DNA of 64,000 bases from Anaerolineae bacterium (lineage in GTDB: Bacteria; Chloroflexota; Anaerolineae; Anaerolineales; Anaerolineaceae). The stretch lies in assembly GCA_013178185.1 (NCBI GenBank), contig JABLXC010000012.1:1-64000 (forward strand), in the 5' to 3' direction. The position numbers and the translations under genes were made by a program. Below the pieces are notes generated by a model. It was not told the origin of the DNA. It was given only the letters and a program-made list of their open reading frames with translations, and ran no database searches. This document shows, piece by piece, positions 53,302-61,731 of the stretch (position 1 is its first letter; every line of letters begins with the position of its first letter).

Positions 53302-54435
53302 TTAAGATTCGGTCAACTTCCTGACCGTTGTCCATTTTCCGTCCTTGACCTGCATCAGGTACAGAGGCCGGGTGACATCGCCGTAAGGGTTGATGGAGAT
53401 GCTCCCTGCCAGCCCTTCGAAATTCTGGATGCTGCGCAACGCATCAGGTAACCCCTGAAAATCGCCATTGCACCGCCTTAGCGCCTCTATCAGGATTGCC
53501 GCTGCTTCGTACCCCTGTGCGGCTCCAAAATTTGGCTCGGTCCCAAAGGTTGCTTTGTATTCTTGCCGGAATTGTTCCATGGTGGGCGCAGGATTGTTGA
53601 TATCGAAAGAGGAAATCATTTGCACCCCTTCAATGGCATGTCCGCCGTTTTGCAGAAAAGCTTCCGAATACGCCCAATCAGAAGAGAAGATTTGAACTCC
53701 CCATTCCATCAGCCGGGCCTTTTGTGCCAGGAAGGCGGTGTTGACTGCCGAAGCGACCAGCAACAACCCTTCTGGCTCTGAAGCGCGCGCCTGTTCCAAA
53801 ATCGGGTTAAAATCCGGCTGGCTCGCGCTGGAAAAATCAAGGATCGTTGTGATGTTTCCGCCCAGTTCAGCGAAGCTCGAAGCGAAGGTTTCAACATAGG
53901 TTCTCGAATAAGAGGCGTTATCCTCATCGTAGATGACAGCCATATTGTGGATTCCCTGTTCCTGGATGTGTTTTGCCAGGGCGCGAGTGTCGCGCTCATT
54001 GTCGCCTACGATGCGGAAAAAAAGATCGTCTTTTCCGGTCAGTTCGACGCTGGTAGAAGTGGCGCTTAATAGAACCACCCCTGCTGGTTGTGTGACGGAT
54101 AGCCCGGCCAGGCTTTGTTGGCTGGTAACGTGACCGATGATGGCGATCACCCCTGCTTCGATGAGTTCGCGGTCCACTTGCTGTGCGACTTCTGGGATAC
54201 CCTGGTCGTCTTTGACGATCATCTCGATGAGCTGCCTGTTGATCCCGCCGCTGCGGTTGGCCGCATCGAGCGCGAGTTTCGCGCCGTTACGAATCTGCAC
54301 CCCCAGATCGCCTTCTTTGCCGCTTAGCTCCAGCGCTGCTCCAATGCGGATGGGTTGCTGTTGCCTACAGCCGCTGGTAATACCTATTCCCAATATTGAG
54401 ATTGCAAGCAGTATGATCCTGGCAGGGAATTTCAT
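53302..54435 (-). CDS. Branched-chain-type ABC transporter substrate-binding lipoprotein
   Basis: A 377-residue periplasmic-binding-fold type I protein. The lipobox ITSGC places Cys23 at the membrane. Motifs are IRIGAALELSGKEGDLGVQIRNGAKLALDAANRSGGINRQLIEMIVKDDQG, GHVTSQQSLAG, and NMAVIYDEDNASYSRTYVETF, as in LivJ/leucine-binding proteins. No permease or ATPase genes lie nearby, so it may bind a ligand for signalling or for a distant transporter. It begins within the stop of the NfeD gene (ATGA, 54432-54435), so the two are translationally coupled. Confidence 0.85.
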   Translation of the reverse strand: MKFPARIILLAISILGIGITSGCRQQQPIRIGAALELSGKEGDLGVQIRNGAKLALDAANRSGGINRQLIEMIVKDDQGIPEVAQQVDRELIEAGVIAIIGHVTSQQSLAGLSVTQPAGVVLLSATSTSVELTGKDDLFFRIVGDNERDTRALAKHIQEQGIHNMAVIYDEDNASYSRTYVETFASSFAELGGNITTILDFSSASQPDFNPILEQARASEPEGLLLVASAVNTAFLAQKARLMEWGVQIFSSDWAYSEAFLQNGGHAIEGVQMISSFDINNPAPTMEQFRQEYKATFGTEPNFGAAQGYEAAAILIEALRRCNGDFQGLPDALRSIQNFEGLAGSISINPYGDVTRPLYLMQVKDGKWTTVRKLTES

Positions 54436-55760
54436 TTCAACTTTCGCACCCGCAGTCTCAATCCTTCGACTCCGGTGACGACGATCCGTGATCCCTCTTC
54501 GATGGGGACATCTTCGGGATCGGCTTCGGCAATCCAGAGTTCACCGCCCACCAGAGCGGTGCCGCGCGGATTGATCTCGCTCCGAGCTGTTCCGGTTTGC
54601 CCCGGCAGTGATTCTCTGCCGGTGCGGATGGGGACGTGGCGGGCCCGAATGGCAAACGTGATGACTGCAAAAAAACTGGCTGCGAGTGTTAACCCGGTTG
54701 CCACGACTAGCGGCGTTGAGATAGGTGGAAATCCGGGCATTCTGGCTGAATTGAAGAGGATCAGCGCGCCCGCGATGAAGGAAGCTGCCCCCGCGATGGT
54801 GAGCGCCCCGAAAGCGGGTGTTTTAATTTCGAGGATAAAAAGTACAAATGCCACCAAAATGAACAAAATGCCAAACCAGTTTACAGGCAAAATCCCCAGT
54901 CCATAAACTGCGAGCATAAGACAAACAGCACCGATGAACCCGGCTACCCACCCGCCTGGGCTGGAAAGTTCGATCAAGATGGCCTGCACGCCGATCGAGA
55001 GCAACAGAAACACCAAGTTGGGGTTGACCAGTAATTGAAGCGCTTGTTCAATGAATGTGCTTTGAACCGGGTACAATTGGGCGTTCAAGGTCCTCAAAGT
55101 AACTTCGCGGCCGTTCAAAGACACCTGACGACCATCCAATTGTGCCAGCAGGTCTTCCAGGTCGGTTGCCACCAGGTCGATCAAACCGGCTTCCAGGGCT
55201 TCTTCAGAAGTTACCGCCCGCGCCGTTTCGATGGTCTCTTCGGCCAGACGGGTGGCATCTTGACCTCGGTTACGGGTCAGGGACCGAACTTCAGCTTTTA
55301 GCATCTCTTTAACCTTATTTTCCATCGTCTCGCCGATATCTTCTCCCTGAGAACCGACCGGGCTGGCGGCCCCGATGGTGGTCTCCGGCGCCATGGTTGC
55401 CATATGGCCTGCCAGCGTGATGATCGTCCCGGCGCTTGCAGCCATTGCATTGCGCGGTGAAACATAAACGATTACTGGCACAGCGCTGCCTCGGATCATT
55501 TTGACGATATTGTTCATCACGTCAATGCTGCCGCCTGGTGTATCCAGCGCAAGGATGACTACTTCGGCCCCCTGCTCCAGGGCGATATCCAGCCCGCGCG
55601 AGATGTAATCTGCCATGATGGGTGTTACAGCTCCTTCAGCCGTCAAAACAACGGCTAATGGGCGTTCCTCCTGGTTCTGTGCAAACGAGGGTTTTGCAAG
55701 GAACGCCAGGTTAAGCAGTAAAAGGAAAAACAGCGTAACTAGCCTGTAGCTTCTCTTCAT
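54432..55760 (-). CDS. NfeD family membrane protease (NfeD1b, ClpP-class)
   Basis: A 442-residue protein. A signal/anchor segment (LVTLFFLLLLNLAFLAKPSFAQ) precedes a ClpP-like serine protease domain with LDTPGGSIDVMNNIVKMI, AMAASAGTIITLAGH (catalytic Ser) and APETTIGAASPV, and Lys in MENKVKEML as candidate base. About four transmembrane helices (250-380) follow, and then the C-terminal OB-fold NfeD domain (GTARSEINPRGTALVGGELW to the end). These proteases act in membrane-protein quality control, often with stomatin partners; no stomatin gene is adjacent. ATG 55760 is chosen with GGAG six bases upstream; ATG 55772 is an alternative. Confidence 0.87.
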   Translation of the reverse strand: MKRSYRLVTLFFLLLLNLAFLAKPSFAQNQEERPLAVVLTAEGAVTPIMADYISRGLDIALEQGAEVVILALDTPGGSIDVMNNIVKMIRGSAVPVIVYVSPRNAMAASAGTIITLAGHMATMAPETTIGAASPVGSQGEDIGETMENKVKEMLKAEVRSLTRNRGQDATRLAEETIETARAVTSEEALEAGLIDLVATDLEDLLAQLDGRQVSLNGREVTLRTLNAQLYPVQSTFIEQALQLLVNPNLVFLLLSIGVQAILIELSSPGGWVAGFIGAVCLMLAVYGLGILPVNWFGILFILVAFVLFILEIKTPAFGALTIAGAASFIAGALILFNSARMPGFPPISTPLVVATGLTLAASFFAVITFAIRARHVPIRTGRESLPGQTGTARSEINPRGTALVGGELWIAEADPEDVPIEEGSRIVVTGVEGLRLRVRKLK

Positions 55761-55810
55761 TTTTATCTCCATGCCAGCGATTGACTTTCGGCCGCCAGCA
55801 ATCATTTTGT

Positions 55811-55816
55811 ATTATA
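55811..55816 (-). promoter_or_regulatory. Candidate -10 of the NfeD operon
   Basis: The minus strand reads TATAAT 50 bases before the NfeD start. No convincing -35 is present. Confidence 0.4.
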
Positions 55817-56044
55817 TCCTTCTTTTGAGTCAGTTTTCCTGCGGGGTTGGTTAAGCCGCCCGGATTTTTCATGCCAACCTTCGCGGTGAGGTGTGTTGAG
55901 GCGAGAACAGGTGAACACGCTGGCTAAGCGGATGCCTGACGTTGATAAATTTCCAACAATTTGTTAACAATATTCTTGTAGACTTCGTTTATCCTTGTTA
56001 CGGATTAATTTTGCAATCATCTTTTTTTGAAAGGAGAAAGAACA

Positions 56045-57931
56045 ATGGCAAATAAAATTATCGGTATCGATCTGGGTACAACGAACAGCGTCGTTGCCGT
56101 CATGGAAGGCGGGGATCCGGTTGTGATCACCACCGCGGAAGGTTCGCGTCTGTGCCCATCGGTTGTTGCATTCAACAAAAATGGGGAACGCCTGGTCGGT
56201 CAAACTGCGAAGCGCCAGGCCGTCACCAACTCAGAAAATACGATCTACTCGATCAAACGGTTTATGGGCCGTCGCTACGATGAAGTGGAGAAAGAACGCG
56301 CCATGGTGCCATATCGGGTAGTCAAAGGCGCTGCGGGGGATGCGCGTGTGCATATCCCGGTTACGAATAAGGAATATACACCTCAGGAAATTTCCGCCAT
56401 GATCCTCAGCAAGCTCAAAGCGGATGCGGAGGCCTATCTGGGCGAACCGGTTTCGAAAGCGGTTATCACCGTTCCGGCCTATTTCAATGATAGCCAACGC
56501 CAGGCCACCAAGGATGCAGGTAAGATTGCAGGTTTGGAAGTGTTGCGGATTATTAACGAGCCGACTGCCTCAGCCCTGGCGTATGGCCTGGATAAAAAGA
56601 AGAATGAAAAGATCTTGGTGTTCGACCTTGGCGGCGGCACTTTTGATGTCAGTATTCTTGAGGTTGGAGAAGGGGTGTTTGAGGTCAAATCTACGAGCGG
56701 CGATACCCATCTGGGTGGCGATGATTGGGATGAGCGTATTGTTAACTGGGTAGCCGATGAGTTCAAAAAAGATCAGGGTATTGATCTGAGGCGGGACAAC
56801 CAGGCTCTTCAACGCCTGCGCGAAGCCGCCGAGAAAGCTAAGATTGAGCTTTCCAGTATGATGGAAACCGAGATCAATTTACCCTATATCACCGCGGATG
56901 CTAATGGTCCAAAACACCTGCAAACCCGCCTTAGCCGTTCCCGCTTCGAGCAGATGACGGCAGACCTTTTAGAGCGTTGCCGAGGCCCGTTTGAAGCGGC
57001 GCTGCGTGATGCAAAACTAAAACCTTCGGACATTGACGAGGTGGTACTGGTGGGTGGTTCTACCCGCATGCCAATGGTTCAGGAACTGGTGCGCAAAATG
57101 ACGGGTAAAGAACCCAACAAAGGCGTCAATCCTGATGAGGTCGTAGCAGTAGGTGCGGCAATCCAGGCTGGCGTGTTGGCAGGCGAGGTGCAAGATATTT
57201 TGCTGCTGGATGTTACCCCGCTTTCGCTGGGAGTCGAGACTTTGGGCGGCGTCATGACAACGCTGATCGAGCGCAATACCACTGTGCCGGTGCGTAAATC
57301 TCAGATCTTTTCCACTGCCGAAGACAGCCAGACTGCGGTGGATATTCATGTCCTGCAGGGAGAGCGCCCAATGGCGGCCGATAACATGAGTCTGGGCCGT
57401 TTCCGACTGGAGGGTATTCCCCCCGCGCCGCGCGGTATCCCGCAAATTGAGGTAACTTTCGATATTGACGCCAATGGCATTCTCAATGTATCCGCTATGG
57501 ATAAGGCCAGCGGCAGGGAGCAGCGGGTTACCATTACCGCTTCTACCAATTTGAATAAACAGGAGATCGAACGTCTGGTGAAAGAAGCTGAACAACATCG
57601 GGCAGAAGATTTCCAGCGCAAAGAAAACGCAGAAGCCCGCAATACTGCCGATATGGTAATCTACCAGGCCGATAAATTGCTCAAAGAGCAAGGGGATAGA
57701 ATCGCTCAAGGTAATCGCGCTGAGATCGAGAGCAAGCTTAACGATCTGCGGCAGGCTGCTGGAGGCCAGGATACTGCCCGCATCCGCCAGCTGACGGAAG
57801 ATTTACAGCGCCTTCTTACTCAGGCGGCAACTCAAACTTCTGGACCGACGCACACAGCGAGCGGTAATGGACACAAAGCCAGCGACGTTGGCGAAGGAGA
57901 GGTAGTCGAAGGAGAGTTCAAAGAGGCTTAA
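56045..57931 (+). CDS. Chaperone protein DnaK, second copy
   Basis: A 628-residue Hsp70 with [88 protein letters not shown] and a C-terminal tail that is poor in Gly and ends VVEGEFKEA. It is full length and looks functional. It is close to, but distinct from, the DnaK at 13080. It has no CIRCE upstream and no grpE/dnaJ partner, so it may be constitutive or differently regulated. A strong AAAGGAG ribosome-binding site precedes ATG 56045. It is a single gene ended by a terminator. Confidence 0.95.
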   Translation: MANKIIGIDLGTTNSVVAVMEGGDPVVITTAEGSRLCPSVVAFNKNGERLVGQTAKRQAVTNSENTIYSIKRFMGRRYDEVEKERAMVPYRVVKGAAGDARVHIPVTNKEYTPQEISAMILSKLKADAEAYLGEPVSKAVITVPAYFNDSQRQATKDAGKIAGLEVLRIINEPTASALAYGLDKKKNEKILVFDLGGGTFDVSILEVGEGVFEVKSTSGDTHLGGDDWDERIVNWVADEFKKDQGIDLRRDNQALQRLREAAEKAKIELSSMMETEINLPYITADANGPKHLQTRLSRSRFEQMTADLLERCRGPFEAALRDAKLKPSDIDEVVLVGGSTRMPMVQELVRKMTGKEPNKGVNPDEVVAVGAAIQAGVLAGEVQDILLLDVTPLSLGVETLGGVMTTLIERNTTVPVRKSQIFSTAEDSQTAVDIHVLQGERPMAADNMSLGRFRLEGIPPAPRGIPQIEVTFDIDANGILNVSAMDKASGREQRVTITASTNLNKQEIERLVKEAEQHRAEDFQRKENAEARNTADMVIYQADKLLKEQGDRIAQGNRAEIESKLNDLRQAAGGQDTARIRQLTEDLQRLLTQAATQTSGPTHTASGNGHKASDVGEGEVVEGEFKEA

Positions 57932-57961
57932 CCCTCTGCAAACATTCGATAAGATCTGAAC

Positions 57962-58010
57962 AACCGTTTTTCCCTTTCTGAATTAAAATAGAGAGGGAAA
58001 AACGGTTTTT
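57962..58010 (+). terminator. Strong intrinsic terminator after the second dnaK
   Basis: AACCGTTTTTCCCT (57962-57975) and AGGGAAAAACGGTT (57994-58007) form a perfect 14-bp stem, extendable to 18 bp with one G-U pair, followed by a T run to 58010. It ends the dnaK transcript and separates it from the lipoprotein gene. Confidence 0.88.
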
Positions 58011-58075
58011 GATATTGGAACATTATCGGTTATAGCAGCGTCTTAAGCAAGGGAAATGACATGGAGGAGGTTGTT

Positions 58076-59323
58076 ATGCCGTTCAAAAAATCTCAAATTT
58101 TACTGGCTGGTATCCTGATTTTTATTTTGATGACCGCTTGCAGCGTCCTCTCGGTCGTCCCTTCCGTTGCGCCAGGACAGGTTGAAACAGTTGTGGTGCA
58201 GACTGCGCAAGCTCAGCTGACCCAGTTTGCTGTTAATACGCTGGTTGTACAGCTTACCCAGCTTGCACAGGCTTCGCCTACGCCATTGCCTGCCACCTCA
58301 ACCGTTGCACCACCAACTTTGACCGCTACGGCGACACTAACTGCGACTCCGCTTCCTCCCACGGCTACTTTGCCTCCTACCAGTACCCCAATTGTCGCGA
58401 CGGTTACGCCATTACCTACCAGCACATACTCGATCACGCCTGTTCCGTGCTTTGCAATACGGTTTATTGCAGATGTTACTGTACCGGATGATACAGTCAT
58501 GACGCCCAACCAGTCTTTTGTCAAGACCTGGCGGCTGCAAAATGCTGGCAGCTGTGCCTGGTCGCCCGATTTCGACATTGTCTTTGTGGGCGGTAGTGTG
58601 ATGGGCGCCCCCGGCGCTCAGAAACTAAATACCACCATCAACCCAGGCCAGAACGTGGACATCTCTCTGACGATGACGGCCCCTTCAACTGAAGGCGTTT
58701 ATAAAGGGGATTGGAAACTACGTAGTTCTACAGGGGTGGTTTTTGGCCTGGGCAGGACTGGCGACGTACCTTTTTGGGTCAAGATCCAAGTCAAACCGAT
58801 GGTTGTGCTGACTGCTGCGCCAGGCACCGCGTTGGATTTTGCCGCCAGCTATTGCCAGGCATCTTGGACCAGCTCGGTAAAGACGTTAAGCTGTCCAAGT
58901 CCTGCTAATGATTTTGCCAATGGCTCGATCACCTATACGGTCTCTCCACGACTGGAAGGCGGGTATCAGGATGACGAACCGGCATTAGTACTGATTCCTA
59001 GCAATGGCAGCGGCGGTTTTATTAACGGGCGCTTTCCGGCCATCACTGTTCAATCTGGAGATCGTTTCCAGGCTTTGATTGGCTGCCTGGATAACAGCCC
59101 GGGTTGCAACGTCATGTTCCAATTGAATTACAGTATCGGCGGCGGCGCAGTGCAGAATCTGGGAAGTTGGACCGAAGTATCTGATGGTAACTGGCAGAGG
59201 ATTGATATCCCTGTTGGCGGCCTTGCTGGGCAGTCTGTCCAGTTTATCCTGTACGCGAATAACAACAACGGCACTTCCACCGATGATCGCCTCTTTCTCC
59301 TTGTGCCGATTATCAAGCGTTGA
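58076..59323 (+). CDS. NBR1-Ig-domain lipoprotein
   Basis: About 415 residues. A lipobox (MTACS, Cys22) anchors the protein outside the membrane. A Gln/Ala/Thr-rich region is followed by a Pro/Thr-rich linker (about 65-125), then an Ig-like domain of the NBR1 type (VPDDTVMTPNQSFVKTWRLQNAGSCAWSPDFDIVFVGGS...GVYKGDWKLRSSTGVVFG) and a second beta-rich domain (about 255-415). Such proteins are frequent in Anaerolineae envelopes. GGAGGAGG (58063-58070) precedes ATG 58076 by five bases. The function is unknown; adhesion or cell-wall binding is a guess. Confidence 0.85.
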   Translation: MPFKKSQILLAGILIFILMTACSVLSVVPSVAPGQVETVVVQTAQAQLTQFAVNTLVVQLTQLAQASPTPLPATSTVAPPTLTATATLTATPLPPTATLPPTSTPIVATVTPLPTSTYSITPVPCFAIRFIADVTVPDDTVMTPNQSFVKTWRLQNAGSCAWSPDFDIVFVGGSVMGAPGAQKLNTTINPGQNVDISLTMTAPSTEGVYKGDWKLRSSTGVVFGLGRTGDVPFWVKIQVKPMVVLTAAPGTALDFAASYCQASWTSSVKTLSCPSPANDFANGSITYTVSPRLEGGYQDDEPALVLIPSNGSGGFINGRFPAITVQSGDRFQALIGCLDNSPGCNVMFQLNYSIGGGAVQNLGSWTEVSDGNWQRIDIPVGGLAGQSVQFILYANNNNGTSTDDRLFLLVPIIKR

Positions 59324-59430
59324 AAGAGGACGAATGTGATGTCATCTCGGTAAGCTGAGGTTACCATTTACCCTTCTCCCGGTTCATTGTGGGAGCGTTT
59401 GGGTGCAATTCGCTTGCCAGATTTCATTCA

Positions 59431-59479
59431 TTTCAAAATTGAAATATCACTTTTCAAAGCATGGAAATGTCACTATACT
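59431..59479 (+). promoter_or_regulatory. Promoter region with inverted and direct repeats before the repeat-protein gene
   Basis: TTTCAAAATTGAAA (59431-59444) is a near-perfect palindrome. GAAATATCAC (59441-59450) recurs as GAAATGTCAC (59464-59473), 23 bases apart. TTTTCA (59451-59456), 17 bases, then TATACT (59474-59479) is a possible promoter lying across these repeats, so they may be operators. Factor unknown. Confidence 0.45.
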
Positions 59480-59528
59480 GAAAAGACAAATGTTTTATTT
59501 TTGAGTAAATATTTGCAGGAGGGGCTTC

Positions 59529-60887
59529 ATGGAAACGATTTTTTATAAAATGATCTCGCCAACTCGCGCCGTGCGGTTTGCCTTACAGGGATTGGTCGCG
59601 TTGTTGCTGGTGCTTGCGTGCTTGCTTCCTGCTGTCAAACCTGTTCAGGCTGCTATCCCCACATTTTCAATTGTATCGGTTGTTACCAACAGCAGCGTAA
59701 CGATCCAGACCTATAATTTTCCTGCGGGTCAGGAATTCACCGTTCGTATGGGACCGTTCGGTACGCTGGCGATTGGCGGTGTGGTGGTCGGGACAACTAA
59801 TTCGGGCGCGGGCGGTTCTTTCAGCGTTACCTATTCTATTCCAGCCTCGCTGGTGGGCAGCGCCCAAATTGCGATTCGGATGGACAGCCCGGCGGGTTAT
59901 TACGCCTATAACTGGTTTTATAACAGCACGAGTGGTGGAACCAGCGGCGGCACAGGTTATACCGGCATCCCTACCTTTAACATCCTGAGCGTTGTCCAGG
60001 ATGATAAAGTCACCATTAAGACCAATAATTTCCCCTCCGGTCTCGATTTTACCGTTCGCATGGGCGCTTATGGCACATTAGGTCTTGGTGGGATCGTGGT
60101 TGCCACCACCAATTCGGGTTCAGGTGGTTCGTTCGAAGCGACCTATGCCATTCCGGCTGCTTTAAAAGGCAGCTACCAGATTGCAATCCGCATGGATAGC
60201 ACAGCTGGGCATTACGCCTATAACTGGTTTTATAACAACACGGGCAGCGGCACCAGCGGCACGGGTGGACTTTACACCGGCATTCCCACTTTTAGCATCT
60301 TGAGCGTTGTCCAGGATGACAAAGTCACCATTAAAACCAATAATTTCCCGGCAGGGCTGGATTTCAAAGTTCGTATGGGGCCGTATGGCACCCAGGCGAT
60401 CGGCGGGATTGAGGTGGCGACCACCAACTCGGGCGCAGGCGGCTCGTTTGAGGCGACTTATACGATTCCTGACGCTCTGAAGGGCAGTTACCAGATCGCC
60501 ATCCGCCTGGAAAGCGCGGCTGGCTACTATGCTTATAACTGGTTTTATAACAATACCACAACCGGCGGCACCAGCGGCACAGGCGGCCCGGCTTACACGG
60601 GTTTTCCTACCTTTAGCATCGTCAGTGTGGTTCGCGATGACAAAGTTACAGTGCAGACCTATAACCTCCCGCCAAGCCAGGATTTTAAAGTGCGCATGGG
60701 GCCGTATGGCTCTTTGGGGATTGGCGGGATCGAGGTGGCCACAATTAATTCGGGCGCTGGCGGTGCACAGTCATTCACATTTACCATCCCGGCTGCATTG
60801 TATGGCAGTTATCAAATTGCTGTCCGGATGGAGAGCAGCGCAGGTTATTTCGCGTATAATTGGTTCTACAACAATACGACTTATTGA
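59529..60887 (+). CDS. Secreted protein of four tandem repeats of about 104 residues
   Basis: A 452-residue protein with a signal peptide ending near residue 41 (LLLVLACLLPAVKPVQA). The mature part is four copies of one domain: residues 43-146, 147-251, 252-358 and 359-452. Each copy opens IPTFSIxSVV and contains (N/L)xFPxGxxFxVRMG, GGIxVATTNSGxGGSF, and ends GYYAYNWFYNNT. Copies 2 and 3 are nearly identical, copies 1 and 4 more diverged. Linkers are Gly/Ser/Thr-rich (GGTSGTGG). I do not recognise a known family. A strong ribosome-binding site (AGGAGG) precedes the start. A terminator follows. Confidence 0.88.
   Translation: METIFYKMISPTRAVRFALQGLVALLLVLACLLPAVKPVQAAIPTFSIVSVVTNSSVTIQTYNFPAGQEFTVRMGPFGTLAIGGVVVGTTNSGAGGSFSVTYSIPASLVGSAQIAIRMDSPAGYYAYNWFYNSTSGGTSGGTGYTGIPTFNILSVVQDDKVTIKTNNFPSGLDFTVRMGAYGTLGLGGIVVATTNSGSGGSFEATYAIPAALKGSYQIAIRMDSTAGHYAYNWFYNNTGSGTSGTGGLYTGIPTFSILSVVQDDKVTIKTNNFPAGLDFKVRMGPYGTQAIGGIEVATTNSGAGGSFEATYTIPDALKGSYQIAIRLESAAGYYAYNWFYNNTTTGGTSGTGGPAYTGFPTFSIVSVVRDDKVTVQTYNLPPSQDFKVRMGPYGSLGIGGIEVATINSGAGGAQSFTFTIPAALYGSYQIAVRMESSAGYFAYNWFYNNTTY
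59655..60887 (+). repeat. Tandem DNA repeats encoding the four protein domains
   Basis: The four coding repeats are about 310-320 bases each, starting near 59655, 59967, 60282 and 60603. Copies 2 and 3 are the most alike at DNA level, so recent duplication or gene conversion is likely. Confidence 0.8.
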
Positions 60888-60905
60888 GCATACTGTTAAC
60901 TTTGA

Positions 60906-60943
60906 AAACACCCCTGACAATGAGTTTTTCAGGGGTGTTTTTT
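60906..60943 (+). terminator. Intrinsic terminator after the repeat-protein gene
   Basis: AAACACCCCTGA (60906-60917) pairs with TCAGGGGTGTTT (60929-60940), a 12-bp stem with an 11-base loop, followed by T's (to 60943). It ends the transcript and faces the convergent peptidase gene. Confidence 0.85.
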
Positions 60944-60960
60944 ATTATGTATTGCTGCGA

Positions 60961-61731
60961 TCAGTAGAGGGCAAAATCTTTGTTGCCCTTTATCCTTTCA
61001 CCTGTCGCTTCGTGATTGATCGCTCCATTGGCAGAGGTGAACCGCGCCTGGCAGCGGCGGTTTCGCAAAGTGACGCCGCCTTTTCCATCCACCCAGACCC
61101 CTCCCTGTGAACAGACCAGAGCGGTGAAGCCGTCAATCCCAATTACCAAGCGCCTTCCAGCCAGCATTTTGAACAAGAAAAGAAGCCTTGGCGGGAATTC
61201 ATTGAAATGAGGGATAATAAAAGTGTTTGGTAAAAAGTTGAAGGCTGGTCGCGTTCTCCAGGGAAATTTGAGACGGGGGACGCGGCTGCCGAAAATCATT
61301 GCTCCAGCACTGCATCCGGCCAAAACGCCCCCTTTTTCTAATACAGAGCAAAGCGCTTCCCAGACGGCGCTGCCTTCCAGGCATTCGCAGAGGTAATCTG
61401 GTTTTCCGCCCGAAAGATAGACAAAGTTTGATTCCAGGATACGATTTGCCAGGTTCGCGTCATTTGCGCTGGCGTGATCAATTACACGGAGCGCCTCGAC
61501 GCTGGATACTCCAAGACGCGTGAAGTGGGCGATCCCCAGATTCGACCAGTATTGGATCCGTTCATCGCCCTCTGTCCCGGCTGCTGTTGGCAGGCAGATC
61601 ACGCGCGCTGGTTGGGCCAACCGTCCTAACAGGCGGCGGTCAACCGCTTCCATATCAGGCAGATATTCACCGCTGCCCACCAGCGCCAGGGTACCTCTTG
61701 TTGGTAGTTTTAGATTGATATTAAGGTTCAT
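60961..61731 (-). CDS. Peptidase S51/cyanophycinase-like protein
   Basis: A 256-residue protein of the Ser-nucleophile class I amidotransferase-like fold. The nucleophile elbow is GCSAGAMIFG with Ser141. The N-terminus, LALVGSGEYLPDMEAVDRRLL, resembles dipeptidase E/cyanophycinase families, and FVYLSGGKPDYL and IIPHFNEFPPR contain other conserved residues. It may cleave acidic peptides. It starts within the stop of the next gene on the same strand (ATGA overlap at 61728-61731), so the two are coupled. Confidence 0.78.
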   Translation of the reverse strand: MNLNINLKLPTRGTLALVGSGEYLPDMEAVDRRLLGRLAQPARVICLPTAAGTEGDERIQYWSNLGIAHFTRLGVSSVEALRVIDHASANDANLANRILESNFVYLSGGKPDYLCECLEGSAVWEALCSVLEKGGVLAGCSAGAMIFGSRVPRLKFPWRTRPAFNFLPNTFIIPHFNEFPPRLLFLFKMLAGRRLVIGIDGFTALVCSQGGVWVDGKGGVTLRNRRCQARFTSANGAINHEATGERIKGNKDFALY

